This document shows, piece after piece, positions 35,998-44,759 of a stretch of 64,000 bases of DNA; position 1 is the stretch's first letter, and the number at the start of each line of letters is the position of its first letter. Under the pieces are notes generated by a model that saw only the letters and a program-made list of their open reading frames with translations, made no database searches and was not told where the DNA came from. This stretch comes from Oceanimonas pelagia (GTDB taxonomy: Bacteria; Pseudomonadota; Gammaproteobacteria; Enterobacterales; Aeromonadaceae). The stretch is from assembly GCF_030849025.1 (NCBI RefSeq), contig NZ_CP118224.1, positions 64,501-128,500 on the forward strand, read 5' to 3'. The translations under genes were made by a program, and so were the position numbers.

Positions 35998-36480
35998 TTA
36001 ATCACAACGTCCTCGAGTTAGCCAATGATCCAATGACACTACACCGGGGCCGCGGGCGATCAGCAGCAGCAGTACCGTGGCCCAGATGCCATGCAGCGGC
36101 CAGGCTCCCGGGTACACCAACACCTGGATCACCAGGGTCATGCCCAGCAGCGCCAGTGCCGACAACCGGGTAGCCAGCCCCAGCAGCAGCAGCAGCGGAA
36201 ACACATGCTCGGCGGTGGCCGCCAGCAGCGCCCCCAGCTCGGGGGAGAGCAGCGGCAGCCGGTATTCTTCCCGAAACAGAAACACCGCCGACGGATTCAG
36301 ACTGGGCCACCCCAGGCTGAACTCGCCGCTGACGATATCGAGGCTGAAGTTGTTCACCTTGGTCTGGCCCGAGCGCCAGAACACGGCGGCGATGGAGAAC
36401 CGCCCCAGCAGGGCGAGCAGGGAATGGGGCAGGCGGTTGAGCGAGGCCCGCAGCCGGCAGCACCGTTGGGTAAAGGTCAT
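35998..36480 (-). CDS. DoxX family membrane protein
   Basis: A 160-residue protein with four predicted helices, of the DoxX family. DoxX genes commonly follow DUF2063 in bufferin-type clusters, where their exact part is unsettled (redox support or quinone-linked electron transfer has been suggested). ATG overlaps the bufC stop (ATGA). The long reading frame upstream of this start is an out-of-frame reading of bufC. Confidence 0.87.
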   Translation of the reverse strand: MTFTQRCCRLRASLNRLPHSLLALLGRFSIAAVFWRSGQTKVNNFSLDIVSGEFSLGWPSLNPSAVFLFREEYRLPLLSPELGALLAATAEHVFPLLLLLGLATRLSALALLGMTLVIQVLVYPGAWPLHGIWATVLLLLIARGPGVVSLDHWLTRGRCD

Positions 36481-37238
36481 GAGGCGTCTCCTTGCGTAAT
36501 AAATCCGGTCACGGCCCGCCATTCCAGCAGGCCCTGCAGTATGGCCGCAGGATTGAAATCTGCCTGCTGTTGCAGGCTGTGCTCCAGGGCGGCTGCCAGG
36601 GGCGCGCCTGCCCGCAGGCACTCAATAAAGGTGGCGTCGGCGTCAGCGAGGCGCAGCAGCCTGACCGACAGCCCAATCCGCAGTACCAGCACGTTTTCCG
36701 GTGTGGCGGTGCGAATTTCCTGCAGGCGACCTTCGCCGTGGTGTGCCAGCCAGATGGAAGCCACCGCAAAGGCCGAACGCAGCAGGGCGCAGGCAGGCGT
36801 CAACTGCAAACCCTGGCGAGCCAGGCGCTCCGGATCGGTCAGCAATGCCTGCAACCGGTCGGCGGTGACCGGCTCGGTGTCGGCGGCATGCTGCACTCGT
36901 TGCACCAGCAGCTCCAGCCGGGCCATGTCGGCCAGCCAGGGCAGGCGGTTGGCGGGAGCAAAGCCCTCGATAAACGCCGGCAGGCTGTCGCCGTAGCCGG
37001 TCAGCAGCGGCGATGACGGCGGTGACTGTTCGATATAAATACCGGCCATGGCGTTAAAAAAGTCGTCGCCCACCAGCTGTTTGCACACCGGAAACAGTGC
37101 CGCCAGCGCCTCGGTGAGCGAGACCCGTACATTGTTGCGATACACGTTGAAGCGGGCCCGCTGGCCGGGGTGAGCGGCGACCCCGGCGGGCACCGGCAGG
37201 GCCGGATCGAGCAGGGCGTGAAGAAAGGCATTATGCAT
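36477..37238 (-). CDS. bufC: DUF2063 protein, MNIO partner BufC
   Basis: A 253-residue cytoplasmic protein with the N-terminal DUF2063 domain (FNVYRNNVRVSLTEALAALF near residues 30-49, and FIEQSPPSSPLL-like segment before residue 90). DUF2063 proteins bind the precursor peptide and deliver it to the DUF692 enzyme. The start at MHNAFLHALL gives an 8-base overlap with bufB. It is the third gene of the operon. Confidence 0.88.
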   Translation of the reverse strand: MHNAFLHALLDPALPVPAGVAAHPGQRARFNVYRNNVRVSLTEALAALFPVCKQLVGDDFFNAMAGIYIEQSPPSSPLLTGYGDSLPAFIEGFAPANRLPWLADMARLELLVQRVQHAADTEPVTADRLQALLTDPERLARQGLQLTPACALLRSAFAVASIWLAHHGEGRLQEIRTATPENVLVLRIGLSVRLLRLADADATFIECLRAGAPLAAALEHSLQQQADFNPAAILQGLLEWRAVTGFITQGDAS

Positions 37239-38118
37239 GGCGGCGCTCCCGCTGGCCGGCCTGGCCCAGCAATCGTTGAATATGACCGGTTTCCGCCAGC
37301 AGCGCGCTGAGGGCGGGCACATTGTTGTCCCGCTCCAGCAGGGTGGGCAGCGGGCCGGTGCGGGCCAGCACTTCGCGGTACAGCGCCCATACCGGCTCGG
37401 CCACCGGGCTGCCGTGGCTGTCGAGCAGCAGCCGGGCGCCGCTGTCATCGGCCTGCTCGTCAAAGCCGGCCAGGTGCACCTCGCCCACCCGATCCAGGGG
37501 CAGGGCCGTTATGTAGTCGTGCGCGTCGAAGTCATGATTAACCGCCGACACATACACATTGTTCACATCCAGCAGCAGGCCGCAGCCGGTGCGGCGTACC
37601 GCCTTGTGAATAAAATCGGCCTCCTCCATTGTGGACTCGGCAAAACGCAGATAGGTGGCGGGATTTTCCAGTAAAATGGGGCGGTGCAGCACCTGCTGCA
37701 CGCGGTCCACGTGATCGCACAGCCGTTGCAGGCTGGCGGGGGTGTAGGGCAAAGGCAGCAAGTCGTTGGCATAGCGGCCACCGAAGCCGGCCCAGGCGAT
37801 GTGCTCCGACACCGCCTCGGGCTGGTAGCGGGCCACCAGCCTGGCCAGCCGGGTCAGATGATCCTCGTCGAGGGGGTCCATGCCCCCCAGCGACAGGCCC
37901 ACGCCGTGCACCGACAGGGCATACCGTTCACGCAGACGGCCCAGCCAGTGATGGCGCGGGCCGCCCTCAACCATAAAGTTTTCGGCGTGAATTTCCACAA
38001 ACCCCAGCTCGGGGCGGGTGGCCAGTATCTCTTCGGCGTGCTGCAGCTTGAGCCCGAGGCCGGCCATGGCCGGCAGCCGGGAGGCACCCGCCGGTGCCGT
38101 GTTCAGGGCAGTGGTCAT
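37231..38118 (-). CDS. bufB: DUF692 multinuclear non-heme iron oxidase (MNIO), BufB
   Basis: A 295-residue TIM-barrel enzyme of the MNIO family, which includes MbnB (methanobactin) and HvfB. Conserved metal-site segments are present: FVEIHAENFM, SVHGVGLSLGG, SEHIAW, LLENPATY, DVNNVYVSAVNHDFD and EVHLAGFDE. MNIOs use an Fe(II)Fe(III) pair and O2 to modify cysteines of ribosomal peptides. The precursor gene bufA ends 15 bases upstream and the DUF2063 partner overlaps downstream, so the assignment as the cysteine-modifying enzyme of a bufferin is firm. Cytoplasmic. Confidence 0.94.
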   Translation of the reverse strand: MTTALNTAPAGASRLPAMAGLGLKLQHAEEILATRPELGFVEIHAENFMVEGGPRHHWLGRLRERYALSVHGVGLSLGGMDPLDEDHLTRLARLVARYQPEAVSEHIAWAGFGGRYANDLLPLPYTPASLQRLCDHVDRVQQVLHRPILLENPATYLRFAESTMEEADFIHKAVRRTGCGLLLDVNNVYVSAVNHDFDAHDYITALPLDRVGEVHLAGFDEQADDSGARLLLDSHGSPVAEPVWALYREVLARTGPLPTLLERDNNVPALSALLAETGHIQRLLGQAGQRERRHA

Positions 38119-38133
38119 GGTGCCTCCTCAGCC

Positions 38134-38442
38134 TCAGGCCTTGACCTCTTCAAAGGCGTCCAGCTGGCCCTTGCCGGTGGGCGAGGTGGGCGAGTCGGTT
38201 TCCAGGCAGGTGCCGGCGGGTACCAGCTTCCAGGCGTTGCCCTGATAGTCGGTTTTTGAAGTACCGGCGCAGGTGGTACCGGGGCCGGCGGCGCAGTCAT
38301 TCTGGCCGGCCAGGGCCACGCCGTAGCATTTTTCCATGTCGTGCTCGGCGCCGGCATGGTTGTCGGCCAAGGCGGTGCCCGAAGCGGCCAGGGCGGTGCT
38401 CAGGGCAAAGGCGAGGGTGGTGGCGGTGTTGACCTTGTTCAT
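38134..38442 (-). CDS. bufA: DUF2282 bufferin precursor peptide BufA
   Basis: A 102-residue peptide precursor. Residues 1-26 form a Sec signal peptide (hydrophobic core, cleavage after ALA), unusual for RiPPs but typical of bufferins, so the modified peptide should reach the periplasm. The mature part holds exactly four cysteines (39, 50, 58 and 79) in the DUF2282 pattern [14 protein letters not shown] ... TTCAG ... VPAGTC. Bufferins have cysteines turned into 5-thiooxazole groups by the MNIO and bind copper. Start [10 protein letters not shown] has a weak AAGGA upstream. First gene of the six-gene operon. Confidence 0.93.
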   Translation of the reverse strand: MNKVNTATTLAFALSTALAASGTALADNHAGAEHDMEKCYGVALAGQNDCAAGPGTTCAGTSKTDYQGNAWKLVPAGTCLETDSPTSPTGKGQLDAFEEVKA

Positions 38443-38470
38443 AATCAGTATCCTTCTGTAAGTGATAAAA

Positions 38471-38531
38471 GAAAGGCGGCGTATCACCGTCTTTCTGTTT
38501 TCTTGGTCGAAGGACACGGCGGGATTCTTAC
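38471..38531 (-). promoter_or_regulatory. Candidate ECF promoter and leader hairpin of the bufferin operon
   Basis: On the minus strand GTAAGA (38526-38531) and CGACC (38505-38509) are spaced by 16 bases, resembling the GTAAC/CGA type of ECF promoter. Downstream, GAAAGACGG and CCGCCTTTC (38471-38495) form a stem with one A-C mismatch followed by TTTTATC. If the promoter is right, this terminator-like hairpin lies in the bufA leader; otherwise it terminates the gene at 38534-39898. Neither has been tested. Confidence 0.45.
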
Positions 38532-38533
38532 AA

Positions 38534-39898
38534 CTATTTTTCGTTTTTTGTGGGGCGGGGAATTTCCTCCACCTCCACGATTTTGGAGCGGCTGACCACC
38601 ACCTTCCAGCGTTGCAGCACCGGTGGCTTCTGGCCCTGCACTTCCCGGGTAACCAGGTTGAGCAGGTAGCGTTTTTCCACCGGCTGACGGGAAACCTGAT
38701 TGTCCTTCAGCTGGTAAACATGATGGGAGCCCTTTTCCATCAGCCGTGCCAGCAGGGCCAGATCCAGCTGCAGGCTCTCCCGGGTCTGTTCATAGCCGGT
38801 GAGAAAACGGGTGGGCAGCATGCGCGAGTGGCTGCCGTAGTGCATCACTACCTCTTCCCGCTGGCTGATGTTGGCCCGGCGCACGGCGCGCACCTCCTCG
38901 GGCACCCGTGACGGACGCTGGTAGTCGAACCATTCCAGCTGGCGCCCCACCGGCTGCGCGCTGTGCACGTCAAAGTATTGCCGCCGCCACTTGGGCCGGC
39001 CCTTGCGCAGCCAGCGCCACAGGGTGTTGCGCAGATCGTCCTTGAACAGCTCGCGCAGGGCGTACAGCAGAGCCAGGGCGAAGATCACCATCATGGAGAT
39101 GCCGCCCAGGGTTTCACGCACCTCGTAGGCGGCCAGCGACACCGTGGTCATCACCACGGCGGTGACCGCCGCCTTGAGCAGCTTCTGCTCGCCGCCACCC
39201 AGCTCCCGGGTTTTTTCCTTGAGGGTCACCGGATATTCGATCAGCCGGCGCAGCAGCCGCATCTTGTTGGAAATACGCGACAGCGAGTCGCTGCTGTGGG
39301 CGGTGTTGTACTGGTTGTCGATGCGGTGCCGGCGTTCAACGGCGCACACCTCCAGCAGCAGTGACTTGACGTGCCGGTAGTCGCCGTTGCGAGGCAGGTG
39401 GGCCACCAGCGACAGCAGCCGCTGCTCGGTAAACCAGGACACATAATTGTCGATATTGGCGTAATACTTGCGCAGCGTATCGTCACTGGGCACCCGACGG
39501 CGCAGCCGGCCGAGAATGTCCTGGGCCAGGGCCACCACGGCTTCCACTTCGGCCAGCTCCACCTCTTCCATGCGGTGGCGCAGATCGTGGCAGGACTGCT
39601 CCAGCCCCACCACATACTGGTAGCCGTAGAGGCTCAGGCTCAGCCGGTATTGTTCGGGCGTGAGCTTGCCCCGCTCCGCCAGCCGGCTGTGCACCAGCGG
39701 CAGGAGAGGGCGGTCGCTGAAGTAGGTGCGGCTGGTGTGAATGGCGTGATGGTAAAAGCTCTCTTCCGGTATGACATGGCTGTTCAGCCCCAGCTCGCCG
39801 GGCACGAACAAATAGAGATCGAGCCGGTGCTCGGTGGCTTCCCGCAAAATGCGCGAGAGCCTGAGGGTGTGGCCGTCCTTGCGTTCAGCGGTGATCAC
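38534..39898 (-). CDS. Unrecognised 454-residue membrane protein
   Basis: I do not recognise the family. The product is highly charged, with two adjacent hydrophobic helices near residues 243-285 ([16 protein letters not shown] and [15 protein letters not shown]) and large soluble regions on both sides, probably cytoplasmic. The N-terminal part starts from GTG ([11 protein letters not shown]), just inside an upstream stop, so the true start cannot lie much further out. No catalytic motif is visible; the C-terminal part is rich in basic residues. It lies upstream of bufA in the same direction, with a 91-base gap that may hold the bufferin promoter, so it is probably a separate transcription unit. 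Confidence 0.82.
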   Translation of the reverse strand: MITAERKDGHTLRLSRILREATEHRLDLYLFVPGELGLNSHVIPEESFYHHAIHTSRTYFSDRPLLPLVHSRLAERGKLTPEQYRLSLSLYGYQYVVGLEQSCHDLRHRMEEVELAEVEAVVALAQDILGRLRRRVPSDDTLRKYYANIDNYVSWFTEQRLLSLVAHLPRNGDYRHVKSLLLEVCAVERRHRIDNQYNTAHSSDSLSRISNKMRLLRRLIEYPVTLKEKTRELGGGEQKLLKAAVTAVVMTTVSLAAYEVRETLGGISMMVIFALALLYALRELFKDDLRNTLWRWLRKGRPKWRRQYFDVHSAQPVGRQLEWFDYQRPSRVPEEVRAVRRANISQREEVVMHYGSHSRMLPTRFLTGYEQTRESLQLDLALLARLMEKGSHHVYQLKDNQVSRQPVEKRYLLNLVTREVQGQKPPVLQRWKVVVSRSKIVEVEEIPRPTKNEK

Positions 39899-39970
39899 GA
39901 AATATGGCTTTCCCAGTTAAACCAGCATGTTGTGATTATGCTACGCCGGCCGGAAAGGCCTTTAAAGGGT

Positions 39971-40531
39971 TTATTGCAGCAGCCGGCCGCTGCGCCCGAG
40001 CAGGCCGTGCACCAGGGTGCGGGTGGTGTGCAGGTTGTCGCTGGTGTCCACCACAAAGCTGGCCACGGCGGTGAGATAAATGCCGGTGAGGGTGACTTCG
40101 GCGGCACTGCGGCGCCAGCCGGTGGCCTGCCAGTCGGCGGCTTCCAGCAGCCACTGTACGGTGCGGCTGATGCGGGTAATGCCGTGAGCCTGCAGGTGAA
40201 GGTGGCCGGGCTCCAGCTTGTAGCCGAGCATTTCCTTCACCAGCGGGCGATAGGGCGCCAGGTAGTCGAGCCAGACCATGATGCCGGTGAGCAACCGCTC
40301 ACGCATGGGCTCTTGCGGGTCCAGCGGCAGGCCGAGCAGGGCGTCGTCGGCCCGGTCAAACAGGGCCTCGGCCAGGTCATCCCGGGAGCGAAAGTGCCGG
40401 TTCAGCGTCGCCAGGGGCAGCTCCCGGACCTCGGCCAGCTCGCGCAGGCTGAAACTGTGCCAGCCCCGGTGCAGGCCCAGGTGCAGGGCGGTGTCGAGAA
40501 GGGCATCCCGTTCGGCGCTTGGGTGGGTCAT
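39971..40531 (-). CDS. TetR/AcrR family transcriptional regulator
   Basis: A 186-residue regulator with an N-terminal TetR helix-turn-helix (LLDTALHLGLHRGWHSFSLRELAEVRELPLATLNRHF compressed into residues 11-47) and a C-terminal ligand domain of about 130 residues without recognisable ligand motifs. It lies between the TAXI-TRAP terminator and the unknown membrane protein, 72 bases from the latter in the same direction, so it may regulate that gene. Effector unknown. Confidence 0.85.
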   Translation of the reverse strand: MTHPSAERDALLDTALHLGLHRGWHSFSLRELAEVRELPLATLNRHFRSRDDLAEALFDRADDALLGLPLDPQEPMRERLLTGIMVWLDYLAPYRPLVKEMLGYKLEPGHLHLQAHGITRISRTVQWLLEAADWQATGWRRSAAEVTLTGIYLTAVASFVVDTSDNLHTTRTLVHGLLGRSGRLLQ

Positions 40532-40575
40532 GGTGCGCTCCGGTTGAAAGACTGTTGTTCAGTATAGAAGGCGGG

Positions 40576-40606
40576 ACAAAACAAAACGGGCCCTCATGGG
40601 CCCGTT
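40576..40606 (-). terminator. Rho-independent terminator of the TAXI-TRAP operon
   Basis: Minus strand AACGGGCCC-ATGA-GGGCCCGTT followed by TTGTTTTG, 26 bases past the TAXI gene stop. Confidence 0.85.
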
Positions 40607-40631
40607 GTTATTAACACGATGCGCCGGCAGC

Positions 40632-41624
40632 TTACTGTTGCTGCTCGGTCAGGGTTTTACCCTGCTCGGTCCAGAACGCCTTGGCGCCGTCGTGCAGCGG
40701 GGTCACTATGCCCAGGGTGCCGGAGTCAATGCTCATGGCGGAGGCGGCCTGGGACACGGAGCGCATAAAGGTCAGGCCTTCTTCGGAGTAGATTTGCTTC
40801 AGGCTGTCGGCCACCTGCTCGGCGGACAGGTGCCGTCCGGCTACCCACAGGGCGGAATCCTGTACCGTGACCACGTCGTAGTCCACCCCCGGGTAGGTGC
40901 CGGCGGGAATGGTGACTTCGGCGTAGTAGGGGTGATCCTGGAACAGGGTGCCTGCGCTTGCGGCCTCGTGCACCTGCAGCAGGCGAATGTCGTTGCTGGA
41001 GGCGGCCTGGATCACGGACGCGTTGGGGAAGCCGGCAAACACCCAGAGGGCGTCAATCTGGCGATCTCCCAGGGCCGAGGCGCCCTGGTTGTAGCCGATG
41101 TATTGCGGGGTGATCTTGTCCCACAGGCCCACGCTTTCAAAAAAGCGCTGGGCCGAGGCGGCGGCCCCGGAGCCGGCCGGGCCCACGGCCACGCTCTTGC
41201 CTTCCAGCTGGGAGACCTCGGTAATGCCGGAGCCATCGAGCACGATCAGGTGGGCGGGTGCACCGTAGAGGTAGGATACCGCCTTGGCGTTGCGGTATTT
41301 GCGGGTGTCGTTGGTCAGCTTGCCGTTCAGGCCCAGGAACATGTCGCCGGAATAGACGATGCCGAAGTCGGCGTCCCTGGAATTCACCCGGCGCAGGTTT
41401 TCCACCGAGCCGGCAGAGGCCATGTTGGACACTTCCACGCCGTCCAGGGTACGGGACAGGCGGGTGGAAATGCCGTTGGAGAAATACTGAAAGGTGCCGC
41501 CGTCGGGGCCGCCGGAAAAGGCCAGTCGTTCGGTCTGGGCCTGAGGGGCGGTGGTGCCCAGGCTGGCGACGGTGGCCACGGCCAGGGTGGTCAGAACACG
41601 AAAGGACTTGCTGTGCTTGGTCAT
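40632..41624 (-). CDS. TAXI-family TRAP solute-binding protein
   Basis: A 330-residue periplasmic binding protein of the TAXI (TRAP-associated extracytoplasmic immunogenic) family. Signal peptide residues 1-30 (cleavage after AQA), then LAFSGGPDGGTFQYFSNGI, the family's glycine-rich N-terminal motif. The start at 41624 has GAGG eight bases upstream; an ATG two codons earlier is too close to it. The gene is third after the fused permease and a universal stress protein. TAXI systems import dicarboxylates, glutamate or 2-oxoglutarate in characterised cases; the cargo here is open. Confidence 0.9.
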   Translation of the reverse strand: MTKHSKSFRVLTTLAVATVASLGTTAPQAQTERLAFSGGPDGGTFQYFSNGISTRLSRTLDGVEVSNMASAGSVENLRRVNSRDADFGIVYSGDMFLGLNGKLTNDTRKYRNAKAVSYLYGAPAHLIVLDGSGITEVSQLEGKSVAVGPAGSGAAASAQRFFESVGLWDKITPQYIGYNQGASALGDRQIDALWVFAGFPNASVIQAASSNDIRLLQVHEAASAGTLFQDHPYYAEVTIPAGTYPGVDYDVVTVQDSALWVAGRHLSAEQVADSLKQIYSEEGLTFMRSVSQAASAMSIDSGTLGIVTPLHDGAKAFWTEQGKTLTEQQQ

Positions 41625-41673
41625 GATCATTTCCTCATTGTCGTTGTGTTTATGGTCTTCCGGTGAATCGGTG

Positions 41674-42123
41674 TCAGTCACGCTCGGGCACGGTCAGTAC
41701 CGGAATGCGAGACTGGCGCAGCACCCGCTCGGCGGTGGAGCCGAGCAGCCACTTTTCCATGCCGCGCCGGCCTTGCGTGCCGAGCACAATCAGATCGGCG
41801 CCGTACGCGTCGGCACCGGCCAGAATTTCGTCCGCGCCGTGGCCCAGACGCAGCTCGGTGGTCAGCTCGTTCGCCAGGCCCTGAAAATGACGCTCCTTGA
41901 AGGCGTGCAGATCGCTCATGGCCTGGGTTTTCACCTCCCTGGTAAAGGCGTCCATCACGCTGGCGGGAATGCCGCGGCGGTGGCGGTTGTCGAGCTCGGT
42001 GATCACATGCAGCAGATGCAGCCGCGCGCCATGAGCCTCGGCCAGCTCCCGCGCCAGGGACGCCGCCCCGGCGGCGCCCTCGGAGAAGTCGGTGGCATAG
42101 AGTATGTGGGTAATCCGTGACAT
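41674..42123 (-). CDS. Universal stress protein within the TAXI-TRAP operon
   Basis: A 149-residue UspA-type protein with the nucleotide-binding motif GTQGRRGMEKWLLGST near residues 117-132. It sits between the fused permease (9-base gap) and the TAXI binding protein. TeaD offers a precedent for a Usp that damps a TRAP transporter; a similar regulatory role is inferred. AAGGAG precedes the ATG. Confidence 0.88.
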   Translation of the reverse strand: MSRITHILYATDFSEGAAGAASLARELAEAHGARLHLLHVITELDNRHRRGIPASVMDAFTREVKTQAMSDLHAFKERHFQGLANELTTELRLGHGADEILAGADAYGADLIVLGTQGRRGMEKWLLGSTAERVLRQSRIPVLTVPERD

Positions 42124-42132
42124 GGGCTCTCC

Positions 42133-44337
42133 TTAATGAGCGTTGGAGTGGTTAACGGCGGAGCGGGCGCTGCCTTCGCGCTGCAGCCACCACACCAGGG
42201 CCACCAGCGCCAGGCCGGCGATATCCGACACAAAGGTGGGCCAGTACAGCAGCAGGGTGCCGGCGCCCAGCAGCAACCACTCGTGCACGCGGGTCTGGCG
42301 GCGCAGGTAGCCCATGGCAAAGGCGCCAAAGGCCAGGGTGCCGAGGGTGGCGGAAACAAAGGCGGTGATGATTTCAAGCCAAGTGCCGTCCAGCAGCATG
42401 GCCGGCACATAGGCGAACAGCAGCGGCATCACGTACAGCATCTTGGCGAACTTGAACGAGGTCCAGCCGGTTTTCCACGGATCCGAGCCGGCAATGGCGG
42501 CGCCGGCATAGGCGGCCACGCACACCGGCGGGGTAATGTTGGAGTCCTGGGACAGCCAGTACACGATCATGTGGGCGGCGATGGCCGACACGCCGAACTC
42601 GCCCAGTGCCGGCACCGCCAGCACGGCCACGATCAGGTAGGCGGCGGTCACCGGCACCCCCATGCCCAGCACCAGCGAGGCGATGGCCACCAGCACCAGG
42701 GCCATGAACAGACTGTCGCCGGCCATGGAGATGATCAGATCCGAGAACTTGAGGCCCATGCCGGTGAGCGAGATGGTGCCCACAATGACGCCGATCACGC
42801 CGATGGTGGCGCCCACGATCAGGGTATTGCGCGCGCCCACCTGAATGGCCTCCCAGATCTCTTTCGGCCCCATGCGGGTGTCCTTGTTGACCCAGCTCAC
42901 CGCAATGCACGACAGCGTGGCCCAGAACGCCGAGTTGCCGGCGGAGCGGCCGGTGAGCAGCAGCACGGTAATGATCACCAGCGGCAACGCATAGTACCAG
43001 CCGCTCTTGAACACGGTTTTCCAGTGGGGGATCTCTTCCCCCTGTACACCCACCAGCCCGTGTTTTTTGGCTTCGAAGTGCACCATGCAGTACACCGCCA
43101 GGAAGTACAGAATGGCCGGCCCGATGGACAGGATCATGATGGTGGAATAGGGGGTACCGGTGAGCTCGGCCATCAGAAAGCCGCCGGCGCCCATGATGGG
43201 GGGCAGGAACATGCCGCCGATGGAGGCGGCGGGCTCGATGGCGCCGGCCACGTGGGGCTTGAAGCCGGCCCGCTTCATCATGGGAATGGTGAAGGCGCCG
43301 GACGACACCGTGTTGGCGATGGCGGAGCCGGACACGGATCCGAACAGGGCGGAAGAGATCACCGCCACCTTGGCCGGACCGCCGGTGGAGCGGCCGGCCA
43401 TGGCCAGCGGCAGATCGATAAAGAACTTGCCGGCGCCGGACTTCTGCAAAAAGGCACCAAAAAAGATAAACAAAATCACATAGGTGGCCAGCACGTTGGC
43501 CATGACCCCGAACACGCCGTTGGTGGTCAGGAACAGGGCGGTGGCCAGGCGTTCGAAACGAAAGCCCCGGTGGGCAAACAGCTCCGGCAGGTAAGGGCCG
43601 AACAGGGCAAAGGCGATCATGCCCACGCCGATCAGGGTGATGGACCAGCCCAGCACCCGGCGGCAGATCTCCAGGGACAGCAGCAGGCCGACCACGCTCA
43701 CCAGCATGTCCACCTCGTTCTCGGCGCCGGCCCGGTAGTTGAGCGCCTCGAACTGGCTGATCCAGTAGAGCACGGTGCCCGCCACCATCAGCGCCAGCAC
43801 CACGTCGCTGGCGGTGGGGCTGTTACCGTTGCGCCGGCTCAGCCACTGATCCAGCGGGAGCATCAGGGCGGCAAAGGGCAGGATGAGGGCCAGCACATAG
43901 GGCAGCCGGTCGGCATCCTGTTCCAGCGCCACGCTCAGGCCGTCGTATTCCCAGGTCTCCTTGAACAGGGTGAATTGCTGGTAAAGGGCGGTGGGCGAGT
44001 CGTAGATGACAAAGCAGCCCGCCAGCAGGGCCAGCAGGGCGGCGCTCACCAGCGACAGGCCGGCATGGGCGGTGCGGCCGCCGGCGGGGTAGAGCAGAAA
44101 CACCAGCACAAAGGTGATCAGCACATAAATGCCGAGGTGATACTGGGTGCTGAGTGCGGCCACGCCGGCACCATAAAAGTAGAGGGCCACCATGGCGGCG
44201 GCCAGCGCCGCTACCAGCCAGGCCCAGGGCCCGGTGAGTTTGCGCTCGGTTTTGGCGTCCTTTTCCATCAGCTCCTTGAGCTTTTTCTGCTCTTCCGGGC
44301 TGAGTCCATCAAGGGACTGTTGTTGCTGTTGTGACAT
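42133..44337 (-). CDS. TRAP transporter permease, 4TM/12TM fusion
   Basis: A 734-residue fused small and large TRAP permease, the form that accompanies TAXI binding proteins. About 40 charged N-terminal residues precede the first helix. The large-subunit part contains FFGAFLQKSGAGKFFIDLPL and SGSAIANTVSSGAFTIPMMK. AAAGGA lies just before the ATG. It is the first gene of the operon with the Usp and TAXI genes and follows a sigma-54 promoter, so it should respond to the DctB/DctD-like pair encoded upstream. Confidence 0.92.
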   Translation of the reverse strand: MSQQQQQSLDGLSPEEQKKLKELMEKDAKTERKLTGPWAWLVAALAAAMVALYFYGAGVAALSTQYHLGIYVLITFVLVFLLYPAGGRTAHAGLSLVSAALLALLAGCFVIYDSPTALYQQFTLFKETWEYDGLSVALEQDADRLPYVLALILPFAALMLPLDQWLSRRNGNSPTASDVVLALMVAGTVLYWISQFEALNYRAGAENEVDMLVSVVGLLLSLEICRRVLGWSITLIGVGMIAFALFGPYLPELFAHRGFRFERLATALFLTTNGVFGVMANVLATYVILFIFFGAFLQKSGAGKFFIDLPLAMAGRSTGGPAKVAVISSALFGSVSGSAIANTVSSGAFTIPMMKRAGFKPHVAGAIEPAASIGGMFLPPIMGAGGFLMAELTGTPYSTIMILSIGPAILYFLAVYCMVHFEAKKHGLVGVQGEEIPHWKTVFKSGWYYALPLVIITVLLLTGRSAGNSAFWATLSCIAVSWVNKDTRMGPKEIWEAIQVGARNTLIVGATIGVIGVIVGTISLTGMGLKFSDLIISMAGDSLFMALVLVAIASLVLGMGVPVTAAYLIVAVLAVPALGEFGVSAIAAHMIVYWLSQDSNITPPVCVAAYAGAAIAGSDPWKTGWTSFKFAKMLYVMPLLFAYVPAMLLDGTWLEIITAFVSATLGTLAFGAFAMGYLRRQTRVHEWLLLGAGTLLLYWPTFVSDIAGLALVALVWWLQREGSARSAVNHSNAH

Positions 44338-44396
44338 TCCTTTACCTCATTGTTCACTGGCCGCCAACAGGCTGCCGTTTTTATTAACATGTTGTT

Positions 44397-44445
44397 AGCA
44401 AGAGGCAGGCCAACTTTGGTGCATGCCGGCGGATCCCGCACCAAA
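44397..44445 (-). promoter_or_regulatory. Sigma-54 promoter with adjacent inverted repeat, TAXI-TRAP operon
   Basis: Minus strand TGGCCTGCCTCTTGCT (44397-44412) fits the 16-base sigma-54 consensus with GG and GC in register. Three bases further upstream TTTGGTGC (44415-44422) and GCACCAAA (44438-44445) form a perfect 8-bp inverted repeat with a 15-base spacer, a likely activator or repressor site, though closer to the promoter than usual for an enhancer. Confidence 0.75.
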
Positions 44446-44759
44446 AGGGGAACTGGGAAGGAACAATGGCGGTGCATGGCCACAGGGGAGTGTGAAAATG
44501 GGTGGAAATCCCCCCATCTGCAAGGGGCCATGAGCGGGTTTTCACCCATTCACGGTACGGGCCGCTCACCCTCGTCGTCTCCGCGAAGGAGCGTTATTCA
44601 CCGCGAAGGCGGAGACGGGACCTGTGTGGGTCGGCAGACAACGCAGGGGACAGGTACAGCGTGCCCGGGACACCCTCCCTATGAGGGCATGACGGATTAA
44701 ATTCCGCCGCTTTCGCGGCAGCGCCGAACCCAATGGGTGGAATTCCACCCATTGGGGGA
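44446..44759. other. Gene-free stretch with repeated ATGGGT motifs and hairpins
   Basis: No plausible gene. It contains four copies of AATGGGT or its complement ACCCATT (near 44498, 44543, 44732 and 44748), a hairpin with CGTCTCCGC and GCGGAGACG arms (about 44574-44616), a GCCGC-TTTC-GCGGC hairpin near 44707, and a 28-base perfect palindrome centred on GAATTC at 44729-44756 just after the OsmC gene's stop. Confidence 0.6.
44729..44756. repeat. 28-base perfect palindrome after the OsmC gene
   Basis: CCCAATGGGTGGAA followed immediately by its exact reverse complement, 3 bases beyond the OsmC stop. With no loop and no T tract it is a poor terminator; a protein-binding site is as likely. Confidence 0.7.

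Noticed and set aside
42136-44334. A 732-codon frame opposite the fused TRAP permease
   Set aside because: Exact shadow of the permease gene with low-complexity translation.
44729-44756. Calling the 28-base palindrome a terminator of the OsmC gene
   Set aside because: No T tract follows and there is no loop, so termination is doubtful.
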